A stretch of DNA of 64,000 nt, from NCBI RefSeq assembly GCF_001276515.1, contig NZ_LDVZ01000003.1, positions 1-64,000 of the forward strand. Reading direction: 5' to 3'. Origin of the DNA: Haemophilus sp. C1 (GTDB lineage Bacteria > Pseudomonadota > Gammaproteobacteria > Enterobacterales > Pasteurellaceae). The position numbers and the translations under genes are program-made. How positions within the stretch are numbered: the stretch's first letter is position 1; each line of letters opens with the position of its first letter. Below the pieces are notes generated by a model. The model worked only from the letters and a program-made list of their open reading frames with translations. It did no database searches and was not told the DNA's origin. Of the stretch, positions 17,887-29,688 are shown piece by piece.

Positions 17887-18918
17887 TTATTCTACTTTCA
17901 CAATCCAGCCTTCAGGGGCTTCGACATCACCGAATTGGATGCCTGTGAGTTCTTCATAAAGGCGACGTGTTACTGGACCCACTTCAGTTTCAGAATAGAA
18001 TACATGGAATTTGCCTTTATGTTGGATTCCGCCAACAGGTGAAATGACTGCAGCAGTACCACAAGCACCAGCTTCAGCAAATTGATCTAGCTGATCGATA
18101 TAAACATCACCTTCAATTGCTTCCATACCTAAACGCTCTTTTGCGATATGTAAAAGAGAGTATTTGGTAATACTTGGTAAAATAGATTCTGATTTTGGTG
18201 TGATGAATTTATTATCTTTTGTGATCCCAAAGAAGTTTGCCGCACCGACTTCTTCAATTTTAGTGTGAGTTTTTGGATCTAAATAAATCGCATCAGCGAA
18301 TTTACGTTCTGGCGTACCTTGTTCTGCCGCTAATACATGTGGCAGAAGGCTTGCAGCGTAGTTACCACCGACTTTTACGCCACCGGTTCCCATTGGTGCA
18401 GCACGATCGTATTCAGTGGTAATAAAGTTAGATGGAGTTAAACCACCTTTGAAATAGGCACCCACTGGGCAGCAGAATACAGAGAAAATAAATTCTGGCG
18501 CAGCTTTCACACCGATGTTTTCACCTACGCCAATTAAGAATGGACGTAAGTATAGGGTTGCGCCAGAGCCGTAAGGTCCGACCCATTCTTCGTTCGCTTT
18601 CACCACTTCTTTACATGCACGGATAAATAATTCAGTGGGCACTTGTGGCATGAGTAAACGATCTGAAGTATGTTGCATACGTTTTGCATTTTCTTGTGGG
18701 CGGAATAAGTTGATTGAGCCGTCTTTGCAACGATAAGCTTTTAAGCCTTCAAAGCATTGTTGACCGTAGTGAAGTGCGGTAGAACCTTCGTGAATATGTA
18801 AGGTATTGTCTGTTGTGAGTTTGCCTTCATCCCATTTGCCATCTTTCCAGTGAGCAATGAAACGGTAATCTGTTTTAATATAACTAAAACCAAGGTTATT
18901 CCAGTCTAAATCTTTCAT
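17887..18918 (-). CDS. ilvE: Branched-chain amino acid aminotransferase
   Basis: PLP-dependent fold-type IV transaminase that makes valine, leucine and isoleucine from their 2-oxo acids using glutamate. The 343-residue length fits the longer class of BCAT. The N-terminal part holds [14 protein letters not shown], and the PLP lysine lies in the segment [19 protein letters not shown]; the [17 protein letters not shown] stretch near the C-terminus is characteristic. It stands alone between a terminator and the GcvB small RNA gene, transcribed in the same direction as GcvB. Confidence 0.96.
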   Translation of the reverse strand: MKDLDWNNLGFSYIKTDYRFIAHWKDGKWDEGKLTTDNTLHIHEGSTALHYGQQCFEGLKAYRCKDGSINLFRPQENAKRMQHTSDRLLMPQVPTELFIRACKEVVKANEEWVGPYGSGATLYLRPFLIGVGENIGVKAAPEFIFSVFCCPVGAYFKGGLTPSNFITTEYDRAAPMGTGGVKVGGNYAASLLPHVLAAEQGTPERKFADAIYLDPKTHTKIEEVGAANFFGITKDNKFITPKSESILPSITKYSLLHIAKERLGMEAIEGDVYIDQLDQFAEAGACGTAAVISPVGGIQHKGKFHVFYSETEVGPVTRRLYEELTGIQFGDVEAPEGWIVKVE

Positions 18919-19093
18919 TTTACTTCCTTAATATTATTTTTTTGAATGAAATGCTGTTTAATCTACACCATTCCAGAAGTGATTTAAATAATAAATTCTC
19001 GAAATTATGCAATTTTTAGCCAATTAAAAAGGAATAATGAAATTTTGGAAACAGGGCAGGAAATAAAGATATAGTTATGCTAAAATCGGGATG

Positions 19094-19269
19094 AAAAAAA
19101 CGCCACTCAATGAGAGCAGCGTTTAACCAAATCGGTTTAATAATATACAGGAAGTAAATGAGTAACATATTTGTTACTCAAGTTCGGTTACCCGAACTAT
19201 ATGCAAACACAACATCATACTTAAGTCCGAAACTCATTAACTAGTAAGGAATTACCAATCATTAAGTAT
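19094..19269 (-). ncRNA. gcvB: GcvB small regulatory RNA
   Basis: Divergent from gcvA, as in enterobacteria. On the minus strand TTGTCC (19305-19300), an 18-base spacer and TACAAT (19281-19276) form the promoter. The transcript carries the GcvB hallmark GU-rich R1 seed TGATGTTGTGTTTGC (19217-19203) and the conserved TACTTCCTGTA (19156-19146). Stems are visible: the 5' CATACTTAA/TTAAGTATG pair, GTTCGG/CCGAAC, GAGTAACA/TGTTACTC, and a terminator AACGC...GCGTT followed by seven T (19124-19094). GcvB uses Hfq to repress many peptide and amino-acid transporter mRNAs. Ends are estimates. Confidence 0.9.
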
Positions 19270-19394
19270 GGTTGTATTGTAAGGAAAAAGGGTAGGAAAG
19301 GACAAATGACGTTTTTTTATTTGAAGTATTAGAAAAACTAATCCGAATTAAATCTTGTCTATTATAGACAAAAATTTTATGAATGGAAATACTT

Positions 19395-20288
19395 ATGTAT
19401 AAACGTTTGCCACCATTGAATTCGCTAAAATCTTTTGAGTCGGCTGCTCGTCATTTAAGTTTTACTAAAGCGGCAGATGAGCTTTGTGTGACACAAGCGG
19501 CAGTTAGTCATCAAATTAAATTATTAGAAGAGTTCTTAGGAATTGAATTATTTAAGCGAAAGAATCGTTCCTTAGAATTAACAGAGCTTGGAAAAGCTTA
19601 TTTTGTTGATATTAACAAAATTCTGCGCCGCTTAAATGAAGCAACAGAGCGATTGTTAACGTTAAAAACGGATCCGCATTTAAATATTAGCGTGCCACAA
19701 ACTTTTGGTATCCAATGGCTCGTGCCACATTTAAGTGAATTTAATCAGCTTTACCCGCAAATTGAGGTGCGTTTAACTGGCGTGGATCAAGATGAAGGCT
19801 TGTTAAATAAAGAAATTGATCTTGCTATTTATTATGGTTTAGGAAATTGGCAGAATCTTCAAGTGGATCGCCTTGGCGAAGAAAATTTATTGATTTTAGC
19901 GTCGCCTGAATTACTAGATAAAAATCCAATTATTCAGCCTGAAGATTTAAAAAAACACACATTAATTCATATTCATACACGTGATAATTGGCAAGTGATG
20001 GCAAATCATTTACAGTTAGATGATTTAAATATTCAGCAAGGGCCGTTATTTAGCCATACATTTATGGCATTACAGGCAGCGATTCATGGGCAAGGCATTG
20101 TATTAGCTAATCGTTTATTAGCCTTGCAAGAAATTGAAAATGGCTCATTAAAAGTGGTGTTGCCAACCAATTTACCTGATCCAAAATCATTTTATGTGGT
20201 CAATCATCTTGATCGCCTTGATGACCAAAAAATTCAAGCATTCCGTCAGTGGATTATTAACTCAATTAAACAAGAAGAAAATGAATAA
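19395..20288 (+). CDS. gcvA: LysR-type regulator GcvA
   Basis: Transcriptional regulator that in E. coli controls the glycine cleavage operon and activates gcvB. The best start is ATG 19395 (GGA seven bases upstream), giving [20 protein letters not shown], the GcvA signature opening; an in-frame ATG at 19383 is the alternative. A winged helix-turn-helix ([20 protein letters not shown]) is followed by a periplasmic-binding-protein-like effector domain. It is about 297 residues long. Its 3' end overlaps the rlmM start by eight bases. The divergent GcvB gene supports the name. Confidence 0.93.
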   Translation: MYKRLPPLNSLKSFESAARHLSFTKAADELCVTQAAVSHQIKLLEEFLGIELFKRKNRSLELTELGKAYFVDINKILRRLNEATERLLTLKTDPHLNISVPQTFGIQWLVPHLSEFNQLYPQIEVRLTGVDQDEGLLNKEIDLAIYYGLGNWQNLQVDRLGEENLLILASPELLDKNPIIQPEDLKKHTLIHIHTRDNWQVMANHLQLDDLNIQQGPLFSHTFMALQAAIHGQGIVLANRLLALQEIENGSLKVVLPTNLPDPKSFYVVNHLDRLDDQKIQAFRQWIINSIKQEENE

Positions 20289-21372
20289 ACTCGCATTATA
20301 TTGTCGCCCAGGTTTTGAGAAAGAAGTCGCCGCAGAAATCACCGATCAAGCAAGTAATTTAGGTGTATTTGGTTTTACACGAGTACAAGATAATTCGGGC
20401 TATGTCATTTTTGAATGTTATCAACCTGATGAGGCTGATCGCCTTGCCCGAGAAATTCCTTTTAACCGTTTGATTTTTGCTCGTCAGATGATGGTTATTT
20501 CCGATTTATTGGAAGATTTAGATCCCGTTGATCGTATTAGTCCCATTGTGGTGGCGTTTGAAGAATTATCACAACAAGTTAATTTTGCTCAATCTAGCGA
20601 GCTTTTTGTAGAAACTGCAGACACAAATGAAGCAAAGGAGCTTTCCACTTTTTGTCGTAAATTTACCGTGCCTTTACGTCAGGCATTGAAAAAACAAGGT
20701 TGGCTTTCGGCAGAGGCGAGTCAAAAGAGCGGTCAATTTTTACATTGTTTTTTTGTAAAATCGAATTGCTGTTATGTGGGATATTCTTATGTGGATAATC
20801 ATTCTCCCCATTTTATGGGAATCCCTCGTTTAAAATTTCCGGCAGATGCACCGAGTCGATCTACGTTAAAACTAGAAGAAGCTATTTTGACTTTTATTCC
20901 GCGTAAAGAAGAGAATAAACGTTTAAATGAAAATATGATTGGCGTTGATTTAGGGGCTTGCCCTGGCGGTTGGACGTATCAATTGGTCAAACGAGGTTTA
21001 TTTGTTTATGCAGTTGATCACGGAAAAATGGCGGCGAGTTTGCATGATACGGGGCGTATTGAACATTGCGCGGAAGATGGGTTTAAATTTCAGCCTCCTA
21101 AAAGGAAAAAAGTGGATTGGTTAGTCTGTGATATGGTGGAACAACCAAGTCGTATTTCTTTATTGATTGGTAAATGGTTGTTAAATGGTTGGTGCCGAGA
21201 AACGATCTTCAATTTAAAATTACCCATGAAAAAACGTTATCAAGAAGTTATATTATGTTTAGAAAACTTGGCTGTTATGTTGGCTGAGCAGAATTTAAAT
21301 TTTGATATTCAAGCAAAACATTTATATCACGATCGTGAAGAAATCACGGTACATATAGCATTAAAACCTTGA
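20281..21372 (+). CDS. rlmM: 23S rRNA 2'-O-ribose methyltransferase RlmM
   Basis: SAM-dependent enzyme that methylates the 2'-O of C2498 in 23S rRNA. The start is ATG 20281 ([20 protein letters not shown]), giving 363 residues. The N-terminal THUMP-like region is followed by a Rossmann methyltransferase domain with the SAM-binding segment [20 protein letters not shown] and the [12 protein letters not shown] stretch carrying a catalytic-tetrad Asp. The gene overlaps gcvA by eight bases and is therefore translationally coupled to it. Confidence 0.95.
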   Translation: MNKLALYCRPGFEKEVAAEITDQASNLGVFGFTRVQDNSGYVIFECYQPDEADRLAREIPFNRLIFARQMMVISDLLEDLDPVDRISPIVVAFEELSQQVNFAQSSELFVETADTNEAKELSTFCRKFTVPLRQALKKQGWLSAEASQKSGQFLHCFFVKSNCCYVGYSYVDNHSPHFMGIPRLKFPADAPSRSTLKLEEAILTFIPRKEENKRLNENMIGVDLGACPGGWTYQLVKRGLFVYAVDHGKMAASLHDTGRIEHCAEDGFKFQPPKRKKVDWLVCDMVEQPSRISLLIGKWLLNGWCRETIFNLKLPMKKRYQEVILCLENLAVMLAEQNLNFDIQAKHLYHDREEITVHIALKP

Positions 21373-21407
21373 GTGAATTGTTTTCATAACCAAAAAGGAC
21401 GTCGCGA

Positions 21408-22577
21408 ATGAATTTACACGAATACCAAGCAAAACAACTATTTGAGCATTATGGATTGCCCGTAAAAAATGGGGCAGTCTGTCAATCTGTTGATGAAGTA
21501 GATTTGGTACTAGCTCAACTTTCAGGCGATAAGTGGGCGGCGAAATGCCAAGTTCATGCGGGGGGGCGTGGTAAAGCGGGTGGCGTTAAATTGGTACACG
21601 ATATAGAGGAAGCAAGAGCTTTTGCAGAAAAATGGCTGGGACAACGTTTAGTCACTTTTCAAACGGATAAATCGGGTCAGCCAGTAAATCAGATTTATTT
21701 TGAAGAAACTTGCGATATTGATAAAGAATTTTACTTAAGTGCGGTTGTTGATCGCGCCTCTCAAAAAGTGGTGTTTATTGCTTCCTCTGCGGGTGGAATG
21801 AATATTGAAGAAGTCGCGCAAAACTCACCGCACTTACTACACAAAGTCACCATTGATCCTTTATTTGGAGGATTGCCTTATCAAGGGCGTGAATTGGCGT
21901 TTAAATTAGGATTAAGTGGTACGCAAAACAAACAGTTTACTGATATCTTTATGGGATTATCTCGGTTGTTTCTAGAAAAAGATTTATCTTTAGTGGAAGT
22001 CAATCCACTTGTTCTCACTAAACAAGGCAATTTGGTTTGTCTCGATGCCAAAATATCTGTTGATGATAACGCTTTATTTCGCCATAAAGATCTCTTTGCA
22101 CTGCAAGATTTAACTCAAAATGATGCCCGTGAAGCAGAAGCTGAAAAATTCCAGTTAAACTATGTGGCTTTAGAGGGCGATATTGGTTGTATGGTAAATG
22201 GGGCTGGGCTGGCAATGGGAACGATGGATATTGTGAAACTCTATGGTGGGAAGCCTGCGAATTTTCTTGATGTTGGTGGTGGTGCAACGAAAGAGCGGGT
22301 TGCTGAAGCATTCAAAATCATTTTAACCGATCCTTCTGTGAAGGTGATTTTAGTGAATATTTTTGGTGGCATTGTTCGTTGTGATTTGATTGCTGAAGGC
22401 GTGATTGCTGCAGTAAATGAAGTGGGCGTGGGAGTGCCAGTGGTTGTGCGATTAGAAGGTACCAATGCTGAAATCGGTCGCCAAATTTTAGCGGAAAGCG
22501 ACGTTAATATTCTTACCGCACACAGCTTACAACAAGCCGCAGAATTAGCCGTGAATGCAGCAAAAGGAGAACACTAA
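21408..22577 (+). CDS. sucC: Succinyl-CoA synthetase beta subunit
   Basis: ADP-forming subunit of succinyl-CoA synthetase in the TCA cycle. The 389-residue product has an ATP-grasp domain at the N-terminus ([19 protein letters not shown], then [18 protein letters not shown]) and a C-terminal CoA-ligase domain ([20 protein letters not shown]). The stop TAA overlaps the ATG of sucD by one base (TAATG), so the two subunits are coupled. Haemophilus has an incomplete oxidative TCA branch, but this step serves 2-oxoglutarate dehydrogenase or reductive flow. Confidence 0.97.
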   Translation: MNLHEYQAKQLFEHYGLPVKNGAVCQSVDEVDLVLAQLSGDKWAAKCQVHAGGRGKAGGVKLVHDIEEARAFAEKWLGQRLVTFQTDKSGQPVNQIYFEETCDIDKEFYLSAVVDRASQKVVFIASSAGGMNIEEVAQNSPHLLHKVTIDPLFGGLPYQGRELAFKLGLSGTQNKQFTDIFMGLSRLFLEKDLSLVEVNPLVLTKQGNLVCLDAKISVDDNALFRHKDLFALQDLTQNDAREAEAEKFQLNYVALEGDIGCMVNGAGLAMGTMDIVKLYGGKPANFLDVGGGATKERVAEAFKIILTDPSVKVILVNIFGGIVRCDLIAEGVIAAVNEVGVGVPVVVRLEGTNAEIGRQILAESDVNILTAHSLQQAAELAVNAAKGEH

Positions 22578-23458
22578 TGGCGATTTTAATTGATAAAAAT
22601 ACCAAAGTGATTTGCCAAGGTTTTACTGGTGGACAAGGGACTTTTCATTCTGAACAAGCATTAGCCTACGGAACGCAATTAGTCGGTGGCGTATCACCAA
22701 ATAAAGGTGGAACCACGCATCTTGGTTTGCCTGTATTTAATACGGTTCGTGAAGCTGTCGAAAATACGGGGGCTACGGCGACAGTCATTTATGTGCCAGC
22801 ACCATTTTGTAAAGATGCCATAATTGAAGCCATTGATGCAGGGATTCAGTTAATTGTCTGCATAACTGAGGGCATCCCTACATTGGATATGCTTAAGGTG
22901 AAACAAAAATTAAATGAAACAGGCGTTGTGATGATTGGGCCAAATTGCCCGGGAGTAATTACACCTGATGAATGTAAAATCGGTATCATGCCGGGACACA
23001 TACATAAAAAAGGCAAAGTGGGGATTGTTTCTCGTTCTGGTACTTTAACGTATGAAGCGGTAAAACAAACCACCGATGAAGGCTTTGGACAATCGACTTG
23101 TGTGGGTATTGGTGGAGACCCCATTCCAGGCTCTAGTTTTATTGATATTCTCGAAAGATTTCAGCAAGATCCCGAAACTGAAGCCATTGTGATGATTGGC
23201 GAGATCGGCGGTTCCGCAGAGGAAGAAGCGGCAACCTTCATAAAAGATAACGTCACTAAACCAGTAGTTGCCTATATTGCGGGTATCACTGCGCCAAAAG
23301 GTAAACGGATGGGACATGCGGGGGCCATTATTAGTGGGGGAAAAGGCACTGCCGCAGAAAAAATTGCAGCACTTGAGGCTGCAGGTGTGACCTGTGTAAA
23401 AAGTCTCGCTGAAATTGGTGCAGCCTTGAGAAAGGTATTAAAATCATCTAAAAATTAA
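22577..23458 (+). CDS. sucD: Succinyl-CoA synthetase alpha subunit
   Basis: CoA-binding subunit of succinyl-CoA synthetase, carrying the phosphohistidine. The 293-residue protein opens with a Rossmann CoA-binding domain ([20 protein letters not shown]), has [21 protein letters not shown] in the middle, and the active-site His in [18 protein letters not shown] near residue 250. It ends before a strong terminator. It forms the heterotetrameric enzyme with SucC encoded just upstream. Confidence 0.97.
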   Translation: MAILIDKNTKVICQGFTGGQGTFHSEQALAYGTQLVGGVSPNKGGTTHLGLPVFNTVREAVENTGATATVIYVPAPFCKDAIIEAIDAGIQLIVCITEGIPTLDMLKVKQKLNETGVVMIGPNCPGVITPDECKIGIMPGHIHKKGKVGIVSRSGTLTYEAVKQTTDEGFGQSTCVGIGGDPIPGSSFIDILERFQQDPETEAIVMIGEIGGSAEEEAATFIKDNVTKPVVAYIAGITAPKGKRMGHAGAIISGGKGTAAEKIAALEAAGVTCVKSLAEIGAALRKVLKSSKN

Positions 23459-23475
23459 CCGCACTTTAGTTTGAC

Positions 23476-23507
23476 AAGGCGTAGATTGACTCTCTACGCC
23501 TTTATTT
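23476..23507 (+). terminator. Terminator of sucCD
   Basis: AAGGCGTAGA and TCTACGCCTT form a 10-bp stem around a short loop, followed by TATTTTT. Confidence 0.88.
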
Positions 23508-23578
23508 TTATATGCTCGCCATTATAAAGTGAGCGCAAAACTGCTATAATCAGCGCATACTTTTTAAGGAAGAAACAC

Positions 23579-24202
23579 ATGAGCCAATTTTTCTATATCC
23601 ACCCTGAAAATCCACAAGCGCGCTTGATTAATCAAGCCGTAGAGATTTTACAAAAAGGCGGTGTGATTGTGTATCCGACGGATTCGGGATATGCCTTGGG
23701 TTGTATGATGGGCGATAAACATGCAATGGATCGCATTGTGGCGATTCGTAAATTGCCTGAAGGACATAATTTTACGTTGGTGTGTAGTGATTTGTCGGAA
23801 CTTTCAACTTACGCAACGGTGAGCAATACTGCGTATCGTTTGATTAAAAATAATACGCCAGGGCGTTATACTTTTATTCTTACTGCAACGAAAGAATTAC
23901 CGCGCCGTTTAATGACATCAAAACGTAAAACGATAGGTTTACGCGTACCAGATAATAAGATCGCTTTAGATTTACTTTCAGCCTTAGGTGAGCCGATTTT
24001 ATCTTGTTCGTTAATGTTGCCAGGTGAAGAACATACTACGCAATCTGATCCTGAGGAAATTCGAGATCGTTTGGAGCACCAAGTCGATTTAATTATTCAT
24101 GGTGGATATTTAGGGCAAGAGCCTACAACAGTGGTGGATTTAACGGAAGAATCACCAGTGATTTTGCGCGAAGGAAGTGGAAGTACTGCTCCTTTTATTT
24201 AA
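23579..24202 (+). CDS. Sua5/YciO/YrdC-family protein (YciO type)
   Basis: A 207-residue cytosolic protein with the YrdC fold. The segment GGVIVYPTDSGYALGCMMGD near residue 30 and KRKTIGLRVPDNKIAL near 125 are family motifs. Sua5 and YrdC members make threonylcarbamoyl-AMP for tRNA t6A; YciO members are paralogues whose role is less certain. Length and sequence favour the YciO type. A consensus -10 TATAAT lies about 33 bases before ATG 23579. rluB follows in the same direction 47 bases later, so the two are likely co-transcribed. Confidence 0.85.
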   Translation: MSQFFYIHPENPQARLINQAVEILQKGGVIVYPTDSGYALGCMMGDKHAMDRIVAIRKLPEGHNFTLVCSDLSELSTYATVSNTAYRLIKNNTPGRYTFILTATKELPRRLMTSKRKTIGLRVPDNKIALDLLSALGEPILSCSLMLPGEEHTTQSDPEEIRDRLEHQVDLIIHGGYLGQEPTTVVDLTEESPVILREGSGSTAPFI

Positions 24203-24249
24203 CTTATAGACGCTTGTGAAAGCGACCTTTCCATTATTTAAGGAAAACA

Positions 24250-26305
<2,056 letters not shown>

Positions 26306-26332
26306 ATTAATTGTTGAAATTAAGTGATAGAG

Positions 26333-26358
26333 AAAAGGACGTTAAACGTCCTTTCTTA
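26333..26358. terminator. Bidirectional terminator after cysB
   Basis: AAAGGACGT and ACGTCCTTT form a stem between convergent genes. Confidence 0.8.
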
Positions 26359-26361
26359 CTC

Positions 26362-26754
26362 TTATTGTTCATTCTGATTTTGAAGTTTTTCTTGTTTTGA
26401 ATGATAAAAATAAAGATATATTAAACCAATTGGTGCAATAAAAATTGAGAATATGAAACAAATCGCCATTGTGATTAGTTTTGTTACAAGCATTAAAGGT
26501 GCATTAACGAAAAAAACATTATCACCTAAAATATATTCGATAATACTTTCATAAACGAATCGAGAATAAGGATATAATAATAAGCAGATTAATCCTAGGA
26601 TTGCATTTGTTACAAGAATAGATATTTTCCCAGTGTGATTATATCCGTTATAGCTTATAGCAACTATAAATATAAAGAATATTAAACCAAATAGAAATTG
26701 TCGAGTATAGTAAGCTTTTGATAATCCACCAAGTGTCTTAGATAAAAATGACAT
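26362..26754 (-). CDS. Hypothetical small membrane protein
   Basis: A 130-residue protein with three to four hydrophobic segments (about 17-38, 44-62, 85-110 with a short loop) and a charged, Gln/Asn-rich C-terminal tail. The layout recalls DUF4282-type small inner-membrane proteins, but I cannot assign it to a family with confidence. It is a single gene between the cysB terminator and an MFS transporter gene, both neighbours being separated by non-coding DNA. No function can be given. Confidence 0.6.
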   Translation of the reverse strand: MSFLSKTLGGLSKAYYTRQFLFGLIFFIFIVAISYNGYNHTGKISILVTNAILGLICLLLYPYSRFVYESIIEYILGDNVFFVNAPLMLVTKLITMAICFIFSIFIAPIGLIYLYFYHSKQEKLQNQNEQ

Positions 26755-26866
26755 GGTATCTCCTTATTCTTGAATTTATAGTCTTCCTCAGTCTAACTTA
26801 CATCGTAAATAAGTGCAATTTATTTATGTATAAAGGTGTATTGTGCATATTTGATTAATGCACTTG

Positions 26867-27931
26867 TTACAATAAAAATAAATATGGTACCAAGTTCATG
26901 ACGATCACTGTTGCGATAGAAAGTAACAATCTTGATGCGCCAAAAATAAAACCACGATTAGTGCCATTATCAAATTTTACTAATAAGTTTGCCATCGCCG
27001 TGAGGGCATATACTTCAATGACTGTAAAAATGACAAGATAGGCATAGGCTGAAAATACGGAAAGATAACGTAAGGTTATAAACCAAGGCACGATAATTCC
27101 AATAGCCAACAGAGGCGCAACCCATGCTGCTTGTTTGATTGTTAAATTAATTTTTCTTGAAAAATAGCTTTGTAATAGCACGGTGAGTAAGCCATTGCCA
27201 AATAATGCTATCGGCGAATGTTCAGGCATGCCAAGTTTATTGTTAAATAAAAATGGGAAAATGACAAAGAAAGAGCTCGCAATGGCAAGAGGTAAAAATA
27301 GCATTAAATGCACCATTAGAAATTCTTTTGTAATAATTTCTTTGATTTGTGTGAAACGAAATTTTACCAATGTTTGTATGGTTTGAATTTGATAGAAAGG
27401 CTTCACCATTAAGGCGAATAATACGGCTTCCATTGAAAAACAGACCCAAATGAGCAAGTCGATATGTTCGTATTTAATAAATGGGATGACTAAAAGCGGA
27501 GCAAACATGGATGACATGGAGGTCACTTTTAGATATTTCCCTTGCAAGCGCGTTTTTTCTTTGTATTCATCTCCAGCCAACACAAGTAAGCAGGCTTTGG
27601 CATTGGTTCCAAATAAGCAACTACCTAAACCAAAACAAGTGGTCGCAATAAGGAGCAATAAATAATTATCTGCTGCGAGAAAGAAAATATAAGCTATTAC
27701 ATCTAAAAAACAGCCGAGCAACATCATTTTGGCTAAACCATAGCGATCGCCCCAAATACCAGCAAGAATGGAAAGGGCTTGGTTTGAGAAAAAGAGTAGT
27801 GATAAGGAAAAGGCAATTTCGCTGTTGCTTAATCCTTTACTTTGTAGATAAATCAGAAATACCGTTTGCACAGAAAAAAAGGCAAGGGTGGAAAAGAAAC
27901 GCCGAGTAAGTAAAAGTTTTTGTAAATTCAT
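26867..27931 (-). CDS. MFS family transporter
   Basis: A 354-residue inner-membrane protein with about eleven to twelve hydrophobic segments in two halves. The loop between segments 2 and 3 (GIWGDRYGLAKMMLLGC) is the major-facilitator motif A position. It is slightly shorter than the usual 390-420 residues, chiefly because the termini are short; no truncation scar is visible. Substrate unknown. Its neighbours give no clue. A terminator ahead of it (27950-27976) separates it from prmB, so it probably has its own promoter. Confidence 0.8.
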   Translation of the reverse strand: MNLQKLLLTRRFFSTLAFFSVQTVFLIYLQSKGLSNSEIAFSLSLLFFSNQALSILAGIWGDRYGLAKMMLLGCFLDVIAYIFFLAADNYLLLLIATTCFGLGSCLFGTNAKACLLVLAGDEYKEKTRLQGKYLKVTSMSSMFAPLLVIPFIKYEHIDLLIWVCFSMEAVLFALMVKPFYQIQTIQTLVKFRFTQIKEIITKEFLMVHLMLFLPLAIASSFFVIFPFLFNNKLGMPEHSPIALFGNGLLTVLLQSYFSRKINLTIKQAAWVAPLLAIGIIVPWFITLRYLSVFSAYAYLVIFTVIEVYALTAMANLLVKFDNGTNRGFIFGASRLLLSIATVIVMNLVPYLFLL

Positions 27932-27949
27932 AGAGTCAAATGATAAAAA

Positions 27950-27976
27950 AAGAAAAGCACGCGTTGAATAACGCGC
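27950..27976 (-). terminator. Terminator between prmB and the MFS gene
   Basis: On the minus strand CGCGTT-ATTC-AACGCG is followed by GCTTTTCTTTTTTT. Confidence 0.75.
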
Positions 27977-27990
27977 GCCATGAATTTTAT

Positions 27991-28029
27991 AAGTGCGGTT
28001 GAAATTGATAGTAAAATTTTACCGCACTT
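27991..28029 (-). terminator. Uptake-sequence inverted pair after prmB
   Basis: AAGTGCGGT at 27991-27999 and ACCGCACTT at 28021-28029 can form a 9-bp stem just past the prmB stop, the first of two tandem hairpins. Confidence 0.65.
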
Positions 28030-28035
28030 GAAAGA

Positions 28036-28980
28036 TTAAAACAGATCGTGATATTTCACTAAATCTTTACGCTGAATAGCAAATACGCCTAGCCCGCCAT
28101 TTTTAAGTTCTACCCATTCAAATGGTACATCTGGATATTGCTCAATTAAGCTCACCATACTATTGCCCACTTCACACACCAACACGCCATTTTCGGTTAA
28201 GTAATCTGGTGCTTGTTTCAAAATTTGTTTGGTAATGTTTAAGCCATCATGGCCAGAACCCAAGGCTAACTCTGGTTCAAAATGGAATTCTTCCGGCATA
28301 TCGGCAAGATCTTCTTTATCCACATAAGGTGGATTGGTCACGATAAGATCGTATTTTTGACCCAAAATATTTTCAAATAAGTTGGATTGAATCGGGTATA
28401 CGCGATGCTCTAATTGATGGCGTGAAATATTGATCTCCGCGACATTAAGTGCATCAACCGATAAATCGACAGCATCTACTTCCGCATTTGGGAAAGCATA
28501 AGCACAAGCAATGGCAATACAGCCACTGCCTGTGCACAGATCGAGAATATGATTCGGTTCTTGTGAAATTAAATCTTCAAAGCGATCTTGAATTAAAGCA
28601 CTAATTGGAGAACGCGGAATAATAGTTCGTTCATCGACATAAAATTCGTGACCACAGAACCAAGCACTATTTGTTAAATATGCCACCGGTACGCGTTGTT
28701 CGATTCGGGTTAATACAAGTTGAACTAAGGTTTCTTTTTCAGATGGGGTTAATCGACTGTTAAATAATTCGGTAGGTAAATCAATGGGTAAATGTAAGCC
28801 ACTTAAAACGAGTTGCAGGCTTTCATCCCAAGGATTATCGTGCCCTTGCCCGAAGTAAATATCAGATCGATTGAGAATGCTATACGTCCAACGCAGAAAA
28901 TCTTGGATGGTTTGCAGTTCGTTTGTAACATTATCTTCCAAGATAGTTGCAACTAATTCTTGGTTATGTGAAGTTTCCAT
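28036..28980 (-). CDS. prmB: 50S ribosomal protein L3 N5-glutamine methyltransferase PrmB
   Basis: SAM-dependent enzyme that methylates a glutamine of ribosomal protein L3. The 314-residue protein has a helical N-terminal domain (1-110) and a Rossmann methyltransferase domain with the SAM motif [20 protein letters not shown] and the catalytic NPPY ([12 protein letters not shown]). The NPPY and length separate it from the shorter HemK/PrmC. It is divergent from smrB, as in several gamma-proteobacteria. Confidence 0.93.
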   Translation of the reverse strand: METSHNQELVATILEDNVTNELQTIQDFLRWTYSILNRSDIYFGQGHDNPWDESLQLVLSGLHLPIDLPTELFNSRLTPSEKETLVQLVLTRIEQRVPVAYLTNSAWFCGHEFYVDERTIIPRSPISALIQDRFEDLISQEPNHILDLCTGSGCIAIACAYAFPNAEVDAVDLSVDALNVAEINISRHQLEHRVYPIQSNLFENILGQKYDLIVTNPPYVDKEDLADMPEEFHFEPELALGSGHDGLNITKQILKQAPDYLTENGVLVCEVGNSMVSLIEQYPDVPFEWVELKNGGLGVFAIQRKDLVKYHDLF

Positions 28981-29109
28981 CGCATTTCTCCATAAAAGTG
29001 AGTAGAAAAGTTAGCATAAAATTCGGCATGAAAATTTGGCGTAGTTATACCACAGATGAGAATGTAGAACTATGATATGATACGCAAAATTTGAAATTAA
29101 TGAGAAAAA

Positions 29110-29613
29110 ATGCAAGACGAATTTGATTTATTCCGTGCGGAAACCAAAGGTATTAAGCCAATTAAACAAGATACTTTTGTTGCCCCTCGCCAAAAACGCG
29201 ATCAGAAAAAAATAGAATTGAACGAATTACGAGCGAAAGAAGACACATTGTTCTATTTTTCTGATGAATATGAGCCGTTACTGAATGAGCATGATGGTGT
29301 TGTGAAATATTTACGTGATGGGGAAGATTCCCATTTATTAAAACAACTTCGTCGTGGAGATTTTTCGCCAGAATTGTTTTTAGATTTACACGGTTTAACC
29401 CGTGAACAAGCTAAGCAAGAATTAGCCGCACTTTTACTGGCTTGTGAAAATGAGCATGTGGATTGTGCCAGTATCATGACGGGCTATGGCACCTTTACAT
29501 TGAAAAAACAAATTCCACGTTGGCTAGTACAACATCCTAAAGTACGGGCATTACATCAAGCGCCAAGAGAATGGGGCGGTGAAGCCGCAATTTTGATTTT
29601 GGTTGATTTGTAA
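29110..29613 (+). CDS. smrB: Smr-domain endonuclease SmrB-like protein
   Basis: A 167-residue cytosolic protein with a charged N-terminal extension (about 1-85) and a C-terminal Smr domain starting LFLDLHGLTREQAKQELAAL, with the TGYGTFTLKKQIPRWL segment. In E. coli SmrB cleaves mRNA between collided ribosomes. The DLHG motif and the Gly-rich GYG loop are the Smr hallmarks. It is divergent from prmB and followed by a uptake-sequence terminator. Confidence 0.9.
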   Translation: MQDEFDLFRAETKGIKPIKQDTFVAPRQKRDQKKIELNELRAKEDTLFYFSDEYEPLLNEHDGVVKYLRDGEDSHLLKQLRRGDFSPELFLDLHGLTREQAKQELAALLLACENEHVDCASIMTGYGTFTLKKQIPRWLVQHPKVRALHQAPREWGGEAAILILVDL

Positions 29614-29627
29614 AAAACTTTATAAAA

Positions 29628-29666
29628 AATACCGCACTTTTACTGCCCAGGGCAAAGTGCGGTATT
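29628..29666. terminator. Uptake-sequence terminator between smrB and pta
   Basis: AATACCGCACTTT and AAAGTGCGGTATT form a 13-bp stem, with a further TGCC/GGCA stem in the loop, between convergent genes. Confidence 0.9.
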
Positions 29667-29688
29667 TTCTTTTATGTTTTTACTTGAA

